Source of the DNA: Bacteroidales bacterium UBA3709
GTDB lineage: Bacteria; Bacteroidota; Bacteroidia; Bacteroidales; UBA932
DNA length: 9,070 nt
Assembly (NCBI GenBank): GCA_002372015.1
Contig: DFIA01000015.1
Coordinates: forward strand, 1-9,070
Reading direction: 5' to 3'
The translations under genes were made by a program, and so were the position numbers. Below the pieces are notes generated by a model that was not told the origin of the DNA, made no database searches, and saw only the letters and a list, made by a program, of their open reading frames with translations. Positions 1 through 6,328 of this stretch are shown here, piece after piece. The number at the start of each line of letters is the position of its first letter. Within the stretch, counting starts at the first letter, position 1.

Positions 1-413
1 CGGAACAGTGCACAAGAGACCCTAAAACCGGAATTCTCATACCTCCTCCACTGGCATTTGATGTTCTGGAAGAAATAGAGAAGAAGCTTCCAGGTTTCCC
101 TATAGTGCTACATGGTTCATCTTCTGTTCCTCAGGAATATGTAAAGATAATCAACGATAATGGCGGCAAGCTGCCAGATGCAGTTGGTATTCCTGAAGAA
201 CAATTGAGAAGGGCAGCTAAAAGTGCTGTATGTAAAATCAACATTGATTCCGACTCGCGTCTGGCGATGACTGCTATGATTCGCAAGGTGTTCAACGATA
301 AGCCTGGCGAATTTGATCCAAGAAAATACCTTGGCCCTGCAAGAGATGAAATGCAGAAACTTTATGCTCACAAGATAGTTAATGTGCTGGGTTCAGACGG
401 TAAAGCTGAGTAA
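1..413 (+). CDS. fba: Class II fructose-1,6-bisphosphate aldolase, C-terminal part (5' end outside window)
   Basis: Zinc-dependent aldolase of glycolysis/gluconeogenesis that interconverts fructose-1,6-bisphosphate with dihydroxyacetone phosphate and glyceraldehyde-3-phosphate in the cytoplasm. The frame is open from base 3, giving 136 visible residues; class II enzymes are usually about 300-350 residues, so more than half lies to the left. Visible family landmarks are IVLHGSSSVP, whose histidine (codon at 111-113) is a metal ligand in the class II TIM barrel, followed by the glycine-rich stretch and the KINIDSDSRLAMT strand, which corresponds to the phosphate-binding N-I-D-x-D segment. The C-terminal part (FDPRKYLGPARDEMQKLYAHKI) is the usual helical tail. 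A GC-rich terminator follows the stop by about 50 bases, so this gene probably ends its transcript. No frameshift is seen. Identification is firm; the exact aldolase subtype is not resolved here. Confidence 0.95.
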   Translation, partial: EQCTRDPKTGILIPPPLAFDVLEEIEKKLPGFPIVLHGSSSVPQEYVKIINDNGGKLPDAVGIPEEQLRRAAKSAVCKINIDSDSRLAMTAMIRKVFNDKPGEFDPRKYLGPARDEMQKLYAHKIVNVLGSDGKAE

Positions 414-463
414 CACAGTTATTGGAAATTCCGAAACATAGGAGCATAGGAAATGAATCTGGG

Positions 464-500
464 GGGGCGGCTAAATATTTCGGCCGCCCCTTTGTTTTTT
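464..500 (+). terminator. Intrinsic terminator after fba
   Basis: GGGGCGGC (464-471) pairs perfectly with GCCGCCCC (483-490) around an 11-base loop, and is followed at once by tttgtttttt (491-500). This is a classic Rho-independent terminator: an 8-bp GC-rich stem and a U-tract. A run of seven G (461-467) lets the stem slip by a few bases. It separates aldolase transcription from the HAD phosphatase downstream. Confidence 0.93.
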
Positions 501-530
501 GTTAGCAAAATTGATTGTACATGGTAGTAT

Positions 531-1358
531 ATGAAGAAAGATATTAAAGCTGTTTTTTTTGATATAGATGGCACATTGGTTTCTTTTAAGACACATAATA
601 TAACTCCTTCAAATATAGAAGTTCTTGCTGCTCTTAGAGATAAGGGGATAAAGGTGTTTATATCTACCGGCAGAATGTTGGGAATGACGAGTGTTTTAGA
701 TGGTATTTTCTTTGATGGTTATATAACAAACAATGGGGCGGCTTGTTACGATTCTTCAAAAAAGATGATTTATGGCAGACCTATTCCCCAAAAAGAACTC
801 TATGCATTATGCAACCATCTTGCTACACTTTCTTCGGCAGCCACTTGCGGGCAGAAAAGACATGAATCACAGCCTTTTGCAGTTTCGTTTATGGCATCTG
901 ATAACTACTATTTGAATGTACAGTCTGATATAGCAGAAGAAATAGCTCGAGTTATTGGCGTAACTCCGCCTGAGTTAAAATCTATAGATGAAATAGTAGA
1001 AATGGATATTTATCAGATGTGTATTTATCTGAAAGGGCAAGAGTTAGAAGATCTTATGGAAAATTGTTTAACAGGCTGCAGTTCCAGTATTTGGAATCCT
1101 TGGTTTGCAGATGTGAACGAGAGGGGAATTACAAAGGCTTATGGTATAGATAAAATGTTGGAATTATTTGATATAGATATTTCTCAGACTCTTTCTTTTG
1201 GCGATGGCGGAAATGATATTCCAATGTTGGAGCATACTGCCATAAGTGTATGTATGGGTAATGCAGATGAGTTGGTGCGGGCGGCATCTGATTTTGTTAC
1301 AGAAACTGTAGATGAAGATGGTGTGGCAAAAGCCCTTTATAAGTTAGGCATTTTATAG
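531..1358 (+). CDS. Cof-type HAD-IIB family phosphatase
   Basis: A 275-residue cytoplasmic hydrolase of the haloacid dehalogenase superfamily, Cof/YidA-like subfamily; members dephosphorylate sugar phosphates, flavin mononucleotide or pyridoxal phosphate, and the substrate cannot be read from sequence. Motif I is FFDIDGTL, with nucleophile Asp11 and acid/base Asp13. Motif II is ISTGR (Thr46). The motif III lysine is probably Lys202 in GITKAYGIDKML, and motif IV is FGDGGNDIPML (Asp225 and Asp229 for magnesium). Residues of roughly 85-190 form the large C2-type cap inserted between motifs II and III that defines subclass IIB. Length is normal for the family and all catalytic residues are present. 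The ATG at 531 directly precedes the conserved N-terminal strand, and no better start exists. It stands alone between the fba terminator and a convergent transporter; I could not find a convincing TAnnTTTG promoter in 501-530. Confidence 0.93.
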   Translation: MKKDIKAVFFDIDGTLVSFKTHNITPSNIEVLAALRDKGIKVFISTGRMLGMTSVLDGIFFDGYITNNGAACYDSSKKMIYGRPIPQKELYALCNHLATLSSAATCGQKRHESQPFAVSFMASDNYYLNVQSDIAEEIARVIGVTPPELKSIDEIVEMDIYQMCIYLKGQELEDLMENCLTGCSSSIWNPWFADVNERGITKAYGIDKMLELFDIDISQTLSFGDGGNDIPMLEHTAISVCMGNADELVRAASDFVTETVDEDGVAKALYKLGIL

Positions 1359-1392
1359 TGCCTTAATCTGTGTTCTTCTGTATTCACTTTCA

Positions 1393-1482
1393 CTCACCTT
1401 AGTTAACTTTTATTCAGTTTATTGCAGCGCAGTTCGTCTCACCTTAGTTCAGTCCTATTCGTTTTAACTTTGTTTTCTGGCA
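1393..1482. repeat. Imperfect direct repeat, period 45, between convergent genes
   Basis: The 12-mer CTCACCTTAGTT occurs at 1393-1404 and again at 1438-1449. The pentamer TATTC recurs with the same offset of 45 (1411-1415 and 1456-1460), followed by a T-rich stretch in both copies. A further partial echo is TATTCACTTT (1381-1390) against TATTCAGTTT (1411-1420). The whole 1359-1484 interval is pyrimidine-rich on the plus strand. No strong terminator stem is visible for either of the two convergent genes. Confidence 0.6.
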
Positions 1483-1484
1483 GT

Positions 1485-2375
1485 TTACCTATTGAACTGT
1501 TTGATAACAAGAACTGTACTCATTGTGATAATTATTATTGTTACAAATATCTTGATAAATCTTTCGCCTCCTTTTATTGATGCATAGGAACCAATAACTC
1601 CGCCTATTATATTTCCTATGGCATATATTAGGGCAACAGGCCAGTTTACTTGTCTGTAAATTATAAAGACTATTAGGGCGAGCGGTGTGTAAATTGTTAC
1701 TGCAAACTGTTTTATGGCGTTTGAGTGTATCATGTCTAACCCTAACATAAAGAAGCTGCTAAAGATAATCAGTAGGCCTACTCCAGAATGTGTAAAGCCG
1801 CCATAGATACCTATTGCAGTGAATATTACTGTAACCCAAATGCTACGATCAGGAGACTTTGTATGCTGCTCAACGCTTGTAGTTGTTTGCCGAGATAGGC
1901 TGTTGCTTTCTGCCTGCTCAAAATTTGCTCTTGTTTGTGATAGAACTTTTTTGGATGTGCCGGCACCTATTTTTCTTTTGTCTATGAACAGTAGAATGGA
2001 CATGATGGGCAGTAGCATGGCCATTACTATTTCTATTATCTTTGCTTGCAGCACTGCGGCCAACAGTGCACCGATAATAGCTCCACAGCCTACAGGTATT
2101 CCTACCCTCCATCCGAGTTTCATATCCAAGTAGCCTTTTTTTTTGAATATGACCGAGGTGGTTAAAAATTGCAGGAGTACACCAACTCTGGTAGTACCGT
2201 TTGCTACATTTATAGGCAAACCCATCATCATAAATAAACCATAGGAAATAGCTGTGGCCATACCGGCTATGGTGTTGATGAAGCCTACAACTGCACCGCA
2301 TACTATAAGGATTGTTATTATTCTATAGTCTGAAACAGGAGTAGTTATCAGGAAATTATGTAGTTGTTCGAGCAT
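1485..2375 (-). CDS. TauE/SafE-family membrane transporter (sulfite exporter TauE-like, DUF81)
   Basis: A 296-residue polytopic inner-membrane protein. The fold is two hydrophobic halves, as in the TauE/SafE family, whose characterised members move sulfite, sulfoacetate or related organic anions; the substrate here is unknown. Hydrophobic segments lie near residues 18-40, 44-55, 62-77, 90-110 and 112-131 in the first half and near 179-195, 197-213, 224-240, 246-265 and 273-292 in the second. The first helix carries the typical small-residue motif GAVVGFINTIAGMATAIS, repeated in weaker form by GIYGGFTHSGVGLLII in the second half. A polar Ser/Thr/Gln/Lys-rich linker at about 132-178 joins the halves and is longer than usual. 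The start ATG (complement of 2373-2375) lies just before the first hydrophobic stretch. The gene is monocistronic, convergent with the HAD gene and divergent from grpE. No clear promoter was recognised on its strand. Confidence 0.85.
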   Translation of the reverse strand: MLEQLHNFLITTPVSDYRIITILIVCGAVVGFINTIAGMATAISYGLFMMMGLPINVANGTTRVGVLLQFLTTSVIFKKKGYLDMKLGWRVGIPVGCGAIIGALLAAVLQAKIIEIVMAMLLPIMSILLFIDKRKIGAGTSKKVLSQTRANFEQAESNSLSRQTTTSVEQHTKSPDRSIWVTVIFTAIGIYGGFTHSGVGLLIIFSSFFMLGLDMIHSNAIKQFAVTIYTPLALIVFIIYRQVNWPVALIYAIGNIIGGVIGSYASIKGGERFIKIFVTIIIITMSTVLVIKQFNR

Positions 2376-2462
2376 TGTGCGTATATGTTTATGCCTTTAT
2401 GGCCTTTGCGTAATAATAGTGTTCTATGCTTTGTTTTTAGTGGGCAGTAAAATTAGATAAAA

Positions 2463-2520
2463 ATATGACAAAATGTCTTTATATTGTGCCTCTGGTAGCT
2501 TGGCAAGGAAATTGTCATAT
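2463..2520. repeat. 9-bp inverted repeat in the tauE-like/grpE divergent region
   Basis: ATATGACAA (2463-2471) and TTGTCATAT (2512-2520) are exact reverse complements separated by 40 bases. The left arm also forms a tight GACA-AAA-TGTC dyad (2467-2477), so the TGTC/GACA core occurs three times. The right arm overlaps the first three bases of the promoter-like element in front of grpE, a position suited to an operator. It is not the CIRCE element (TTAGCACTC/GAGTGCTAA) bound by HrcA. Confidence 0.45.
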
Positions 2521-2525
2521 CTTTG
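2500..2525 (+). promoter_or_regulatory. Candidate grpE promoter region
   Basis: TATCTTTG (2518-2525) matches the Bacteroidetes -7 element TAnnTTTG and lies 22 bases before the grpE ATG, implying a very short leader. The matching -33 element is poor: the only TTG nearby (2500-2502) leaves 15 bases rather than the usual 19 or so. The same stretch also resembles a sigma-54 site, TGGCAAG-N4-TTGT (2501-2515), with correct spacing but T in place of the key C of the -12 element. Which of these is used cannot be settled from sequence. Confidence 0.4.
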
Positions 2526-2547
2526 GGCATTAAAAATCTAAGGTATT

Positions 2548-3150
2548 ATGTCAAAACGCAATAGAAAAGATGGCAAAATAGCCGCAAATGATATGGAGAC
2601 GAACACTTCAGAAGAAAAGAAAACTAATATGGCTGGGCATGAACAAGTTGCCGATAAGGAAGTAGAGGCTGCATCGCAGGAGGAAAAAGAGTCTGCAGAG
2701 TATGAGTTAGAAGAGGCTCAAAAACAGATTCAGGAAGAGAAAAACAAATATGTTTATCTGATGGCTGAATTTGATAATTATCGCAGAAGAGTTTCTCAGG
2801 AAAAATTGGATTTAATAGATACTGCCTCAAAAGGGGTGATAAGCGATTTATTGCCTGTTGTAGATAGTTTTGAAATGGCTCTGAAGGATTTGGAAAATTC
2901 TGAGGCTACAGATGCGGCAAAAAAAGGCACGGAACTGATATATAAGCAGTTATTGGATATTCTTAAAAAGAAAGGAGTTACAGAGATAGAGGCCTTAGGA
3001 AAAACTTTAGATACAGATGAGCATGAGGCAATATCGCAGGTTCCTGCCACAGACGACAGTATGAAAGGTAAGGTTGTAGAAGTATTTAGGAAGGGATATA
3101 AACTTAACGGTAAGGTAATACGTTTTGCGCAGGTTGTGGTTGGAATGTAG
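2548..3150 (+). CDS. grpE: Nucleotide exchange factor GrpE
   Basis: Co-chaperone that speeds ADP release from DnaK (Hsp70) and so drives substrate release in the DnaK-DnaJ-GrpE folding cycle; it is cytoplasmic and acts as a dimer. The 200-residue length is typical. Residues 1-50 are a charged, low-complexity tail rich in Glu and Lys. Residues about 50-90 form the long dimerisation helix ending in the family landmark YLMAEFDNYRRR (70-81). The four-helix region covers roughly 95-145, and the C-terminal beta domain that contacts DnaK contains TLDTDEHEAISQVP (153-166) and ends in GKVIRFAQVVVG. The ATG at 2548 is the first in frame and gives the expected acidic tail. It is followed 51 bases later by dnaJ, the usual Bacteroidetes pairing; dnaK is not in the window. 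Confidence 0.97.
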   Translation: MSKRNRKDGKIAANDMETNTSEEKKTNMAGHEQVADKEVEAASQEEKESAEYELEEAQKQIQEEKNKYVYLMAEFDNYRRRVSQEKLDLIDTASKGVISDLLPVVDSFEMALKDLENSEATDAAKKGTELIYKQLLDILKKKGVTEIEALGKTLDTDEHEAISQVPATDDSMKGKVVEVFRKGYKLNGKVIRFAQVVVGM

Positions 3151-3201
3151 GTTAAATTAAATGAATTAGACAATAGTAGTTGTATTGTTTTTACTGACAA
3201 G

Positions 3202-4371
3202 ATGGCAGAAAAAAGGGATTATTACGAAGTACTGGGCGTTTCTAAAGACGCATCGGCAGAAGATATAAAGAAAGCCTATAGAAAATTAGCTTTACAGTAT
3301 CACCCAGACCGCAACCCCGGTGATAAGGTTGCTGAAGAGAAATTTAAGGAAGCGGCAGAAGCCTACGATGTACTTAGCGATGCAAATAAGCGTAAGCGTT
3401 ACGATCAATTTGGCTTTGCCGCAGAAGGAGCAGGCGGTTTTGGCGGTGGTGCAGGCTTCTCTGTAGAAGATATTTTCCGCAATTTTGGAGATATTTTTGG
3501 CGGGCACTTTGGTGGTGGCGGAGGCTTTGGCGATATTTTCGGCGATATTTTTGGCGGTGGTGGCGGACATAGGGTAGAGAGGGGTAGCGATATAAGAATA
3601 CGCCTTAAACTTACGCTGGAAGATATAATGAATGGTGCGGATAAGAAGGTGAAAATAAATAAGTTAGTGGCGTGTCCTGATTGTGGCGGTAAAGGTGCTG
3701 TATCTGATGCAGATATTCAAACTTGTTCTGAGTGTCAAGGAAATGGGTATGTAATAAGGCAAGCGCGTTCTATTTTCGGTATTACTCAAACGCAGAGTGC
3801 TTGTTCTAAGTGTGGCGGTTCTGGAAAAATAATATCTAAGCCATGCAGAAAGTGTGGGGGCAGCGGCTTGATAAAGGCTCCGGAAGAAATTTCGTTTAAA
3901 GTTCCTGCAGGAGTAGCAGAGGGTATGACCCTTACAATTCAAGGTAAAGGGAATGCTGCTCGTAATGGAGGTGTAAACGGAGATTTATATGTTGCCATAG
4001 AAGAAGAAGCGCATAAAGATTTTGAGAGAGACGGCAACGATCTTATTTACCCTCTTTTTATTAGTATTCCCGATGCAATATCTGGCTGTGAGGCTGAAAT
4101 ACCGGCTATAGGAGGCAAATTGAAGATAAAAATACCGGCAGGTACTCAGAGCGGCAAGGTGCTTAGAGTAAAAGGTAAAGGTATTCCTGAGGTAAATGGT
4201 TATGGCAGAGGAGACTTACATATCTATGTACAGGTTTGGATACCAACAAGGCTAACTTCAGAAGAGAAGAAGTTGGTTGAGCAATTAAAAGAATGTGAGA
4301 GTTTTAAACCTATGACGTCTGCAGAAGATAAAAAGGGATTTTTTGATAGGCTGAAGGGTTTGTTCAGATAA
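3202..4371 (+). CDS. dnaJ: Molecular chaperone DnaJ (Hsp40, type I)
   Basis: J-domain protein that delivers unfolded clients to DnaK and stimulates its ATPase. All parts of a type I DnaJ are present in 389 residues. The J-domain spans about 5-70 with the essential HPD at 34-36. A Gly/Phe-rich linker spans about 75-122 and holds four DIF tripeptides (90-92, 97-99, 111-113, 115-117). The zinc domain has four CxxCxGxG-type motifs with cysteines at 158/161, 175/178, 201/204 and 215/218, enough for two zinc ions. The two C-terminal beta-sandwich substrate domains follow (FKVPAGVAEGMTLTIQGKG onward), and then the dimerisation tail. The ATG at 3202 gives the standard KRDYYEVLGV beginning. It lies 51 bases after grpE and is probably cotranscribed. 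The next start is 85 bases downstream with no terminator in between. Confidence 0.98.
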   Translation: MAEKRDYYEVLGVSKDASAEDIKKAYRKLALQYHPDRNPGDKVAEEKFKEAAEAYDVLSDANKRKRYDQFGFAAEGAGGFGGGAGFSVEDIFRNFGDIFGGHFGGGGGFGDIFGDIFGGGGGHRVERGSDIRIRLKLTLEDIMNGADKKVKINKLVACPDCGGKGAVSDADIQTCSECQGNGYVIRQARSIFGITQTQSACSKCGGSGKIISKPCRKCGGSGLIKAPEEISFKVPAGVAEGMTLTIQGKGNAARNGGVNGDLYVAIEEEAHKDFERDGNDLIYPLFISIPDAISGCEAEIPAIGGKLKIKIPAGTQSGKVLRVKGKGIPEVNGYGRGDLHIYVQVWIPTRLTSEEKKLVEQLKECESFKPMTSAEDKKGFFDRLKGLFR

Positions 4372-4456
4372 TAGGAATTATTAGCGAGGTTGAACTAATA
4401 TAGGCAGTGTGTTTACAGTGTTTGAAGGGTTTTGTGTGTTTGAGATGTTATTTGAG

Positions 4457-6232
4457 ATGATTAAGAAGTTTGGTTTACACATACAGAGAGTAGTAGGAGT
4501 TCTGATTTCTGCTACTCTTTTACTTATGGTTCCTGCTGTGCTTAATGCTCAGAAAATCAATGTTAAAGCAGATGTAGGGGTGAATTATGCAAGGCAGAAG
4601 GAGGTTACAGATAGATTTGTGGTGCCAATAGAATCTTACAACGGTTTTTCCGGAACTTATGGCGAACTAAGGGGCGATCATTTTCATTGTGGCTTGGATA
4701 TGCGTACTAATGGGGTGGTGGGGCGTAAAATTTATGCGGCAGACGATGGCTACATTTCCAGAATAACCGTTAGTCCGTGGGGCTATGGCAATATGATAGA
4801 GATAACTCATCCTTCTGGCTACAAAACCATTTATGCTCACTTACTTAGTTTTACTTCTAAGTATAAGTCTTTGGTTTTGAAAAAACAATACAGCGAACAA
4901 AGTTGGCGGCAGTATATAGATTTTCCGCCAGACAGTTTACCTGTAAAAAGGGGAGAACTCATAGCTTTCTCCGGCAATAGCGGCTCTTCTGGCGGTCCGC
5001 ATCTTCACTTTGAGGTGTTAGACGAAAGCAATGTGCCGGTTAATCTTCAGCTGACCAAGATATTTGGCGTGCAAGACAACGAAGCTCCTATTATTCGTGA
5101 TATAAGGCTTATAGGTTGTGCGGATATATATGGAGCGTTGTACACATTTCCTATAAAGATGCAGGGCGACATCATAAGAGTTCCAAAGTCTTTTTATGTG
5201 GCTGTGAATGCTTATGATGTAATGGCTGGCACACCGGGTAAATTAGCGGTTTACAAATATGAAATGTTGCTCGATGGTAGTGTGTGTTTTTCTTTTACAG
5301 AGGGGAATATTCCTACCTCAACGGGGCGGTATATAGCATCGCTGATAGATTATCCTCTTAGGAGGGCTACCGGCAGATATTATCTAAAGAGCCAGATAGA
5401 TCCGGCTAATATGTTGGTGGATAGGATATTGGTAGAGAACAACGGCGTTATTACGTTGGCCGATTCGCTGCTTCATTCGTTAAAAATTGAGGTTACCGAT
5501 GTTTACGGTAATTCATCTTCTAAGGTATTGAAGGTACTCAGAGACGATGTCTTGTATAGTAGTTCACTGCCTTTTTCTCCAGAGGGTGAGTTTGCGGCAT
5601 GGAACCAGAATAACAAGTTTTCATATTCTGGTTTGAACTTTAGTATTCCGGAGGGAGCTCTTTACCGTAATGCTTATATACAGGCATATAGCAAAAAAGA
5701 TTTATATGCTCCCCAAGAAAATGTGCCTGCCATGTCTGCCCTATGGAAAATCGGCGATGAGAATATTCCTCTGCATAAAGACATTACTATTTCCATGCTC
5801 TGTAATGTTCCTGCTGCATACAGAAATAAAATCTTGATGGTTAGACTGTTGCAAGGTGGTAAATTGACGGGTTGCGGTGGCTCTTATAATATAATCACAA
5901 AAGAACTGACTGCTACGGTGCGGTCTTTTGGTACTTTTTGCGTAACAGCAGATATTACTCCACCCGAAGTGTCTGTAAAACTGATAGAAGGGGCGGTTGT
6001 ACGTGGTAACTCCATTAAGGCTGTTATTAAAGATGGATTATCGGGAATTAAAGTTTATAAGGCAGAAATAGATGGTAGTTGGGTAGTGGCCGCATTGGAT
6101 GGCAAAACCTCTACTTTGGAGATACTTTTGGACGATGCAAAAATAGAGCGCGGCCAAAAGCACTCTCTTGTACTTTTGGCAGAAGACAATGTAGGTAATC
6201 AAACAATTGTAGAGAGGCAATTTGTGTGGTAG
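4457..6232 (+). CDS. Secreted M23 (LytM) family metallopeptidase with long C-terminal extension
   Basis: Probable envelope peptidoglycan endopeptidase. I chose the ATG at 4457 (591 residues) because it yields a clean signal peptide: MIKKFGLHIQR, a hydrophobic core VVGVLISATLLLMVP, then a likely cut after VLNA. An upstream in-frame GTG at 4409 would only add 16 residues that spoil it. With this numbering the zinc site of M23 is complete: His77 and Asp81 in HFHCGLD, His128 in IYAHL, and His182/His184 in HLHFE, so the enzyme should be active rather than a degenerate LytM factor. An insertion of about 35 residues sits between the last two motifs. After about residue 205 some 385 residues remain. 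They include a ZU5-like stretch (LNFSIPEGALYRNAYIQAY onward) ending in VRSFGTFCVTADITPPEVSV, then an Ig-like terminal part; these domain readings are inferred. Export probably ends in the periplasm. Confidence 0.88.
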   Translation: MIKKFGLHIQRVVGVLISATLLLMVPAVLNAQKINVKADVGVNYARQKEVTDRFVVPIESYNGFSGTYGELRGDHFHCGLDMRTNGVVGRKIYAADDGYISRITVSPWGYGNMIEITHPSGYKTIYAHLLSFTSKYKSLVLKKQYSEQSWRQYIDFPPDSLPVKRGELIAFSGNSGSSGGPHLHFEVLDESNVPVNLQLTKIFGVQDNEAPIIRDIRLIGCADIYGALYTFPIKMQGDIIRVPKSFYVAVNAYDVMAGTPGKLAVYKYEMLLDGSVCFSFTEGNIPTSTGRYIASLIDYPLRRATGRYYLKSQIDPANMLVDRILVENNGVITLADSLLHSLKIEVTDVYGNSSSKVLKVLRDDVLYSSSLPFSPEGEFAAWNQNNKFSYSGLNFSIPEGALYRNAYIQAYSKKDLYAPQENVPAMSALWKIGDENIPLHKDITISMLCNVPAAYRNKILMVRLLQGGKLTGCGGSYNIITKELTATVRSFGTFCVTADITPPEVSVKLIEGAVVRGNSIKAVIKDGLSGIKVYKAEIDGSWVVAALDGKTSTLEILLDDAKIERGQKHSLVLLAEDNVGNQTIVERQFVW

Positions 6233-6262
6233 CTTGCGGCTTTTCTTGCAAATCTGCTCAGG

Positions 6263-6299
6263 TTTGCTGTTGCTGTTTGCAGTGCTGCTTCTTTGCAGT
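6263..6299 (+). repeat. Short TTTGC-type repeats in the M23-anmK spacer
   Basis: TTTGCAGT occurs at 6276-6283 and 6292-6299, with a near copy TTTGCTGT at 6263-6270. GCAAA (6248-6252) with TTTGC (6263-6267) could make a 5-bp stem with a 10-base loop. The 96-base spacer has no TAnnTTTG promoter and no convincing terminator, so it could be read through from the peptidase gene into anmK. Confidence 0.4.
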
Positions 6300-6328
6300 T
6301 CAGAGTGTTGAAATGATAATAATGTGAT

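Noticed and set aside
1465..1472. TAACTTTG, a match to the Bacteroidetes -7 element
   Set aside because: No -33 element at the right distance, and it would transcribe antisense into the convergent transporter gene with no plus-strand gene to serve.
1918..2301. Open frame of 127 codons on the minus strand in a different frame from the TauE-like gene
   Set aside because: It is an out-of-frame shadow of the transporter; its Cys/His/Arg-rich composition is typical of a frame-shifted membrane protein.
2796..3200. Open frame of 134 codons on the minus strand opposite grpE
   Set aside because: It lies wholly antisense to a clearly identified gene, has Ser/Thr-rich shadow composition and no recognisable motifs.
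3420..3570. GC-rich Gly/Phe repeat tract considered as a DNA repeat or assembly artefact
   Set aside because: It encodes the normal Gly/Phe linker of DnaJ with four DIF tripeptides, and the frame is intact.
4409..4456. In-frame GTG start extending the M23 protein by 16 residues
   Set aside because: The added residues (hydrophobic and acidic) sit before an otherwise ideal signal peptide that starts at the ATG at 4457 with MIKK; the later start fits an exported protein better.
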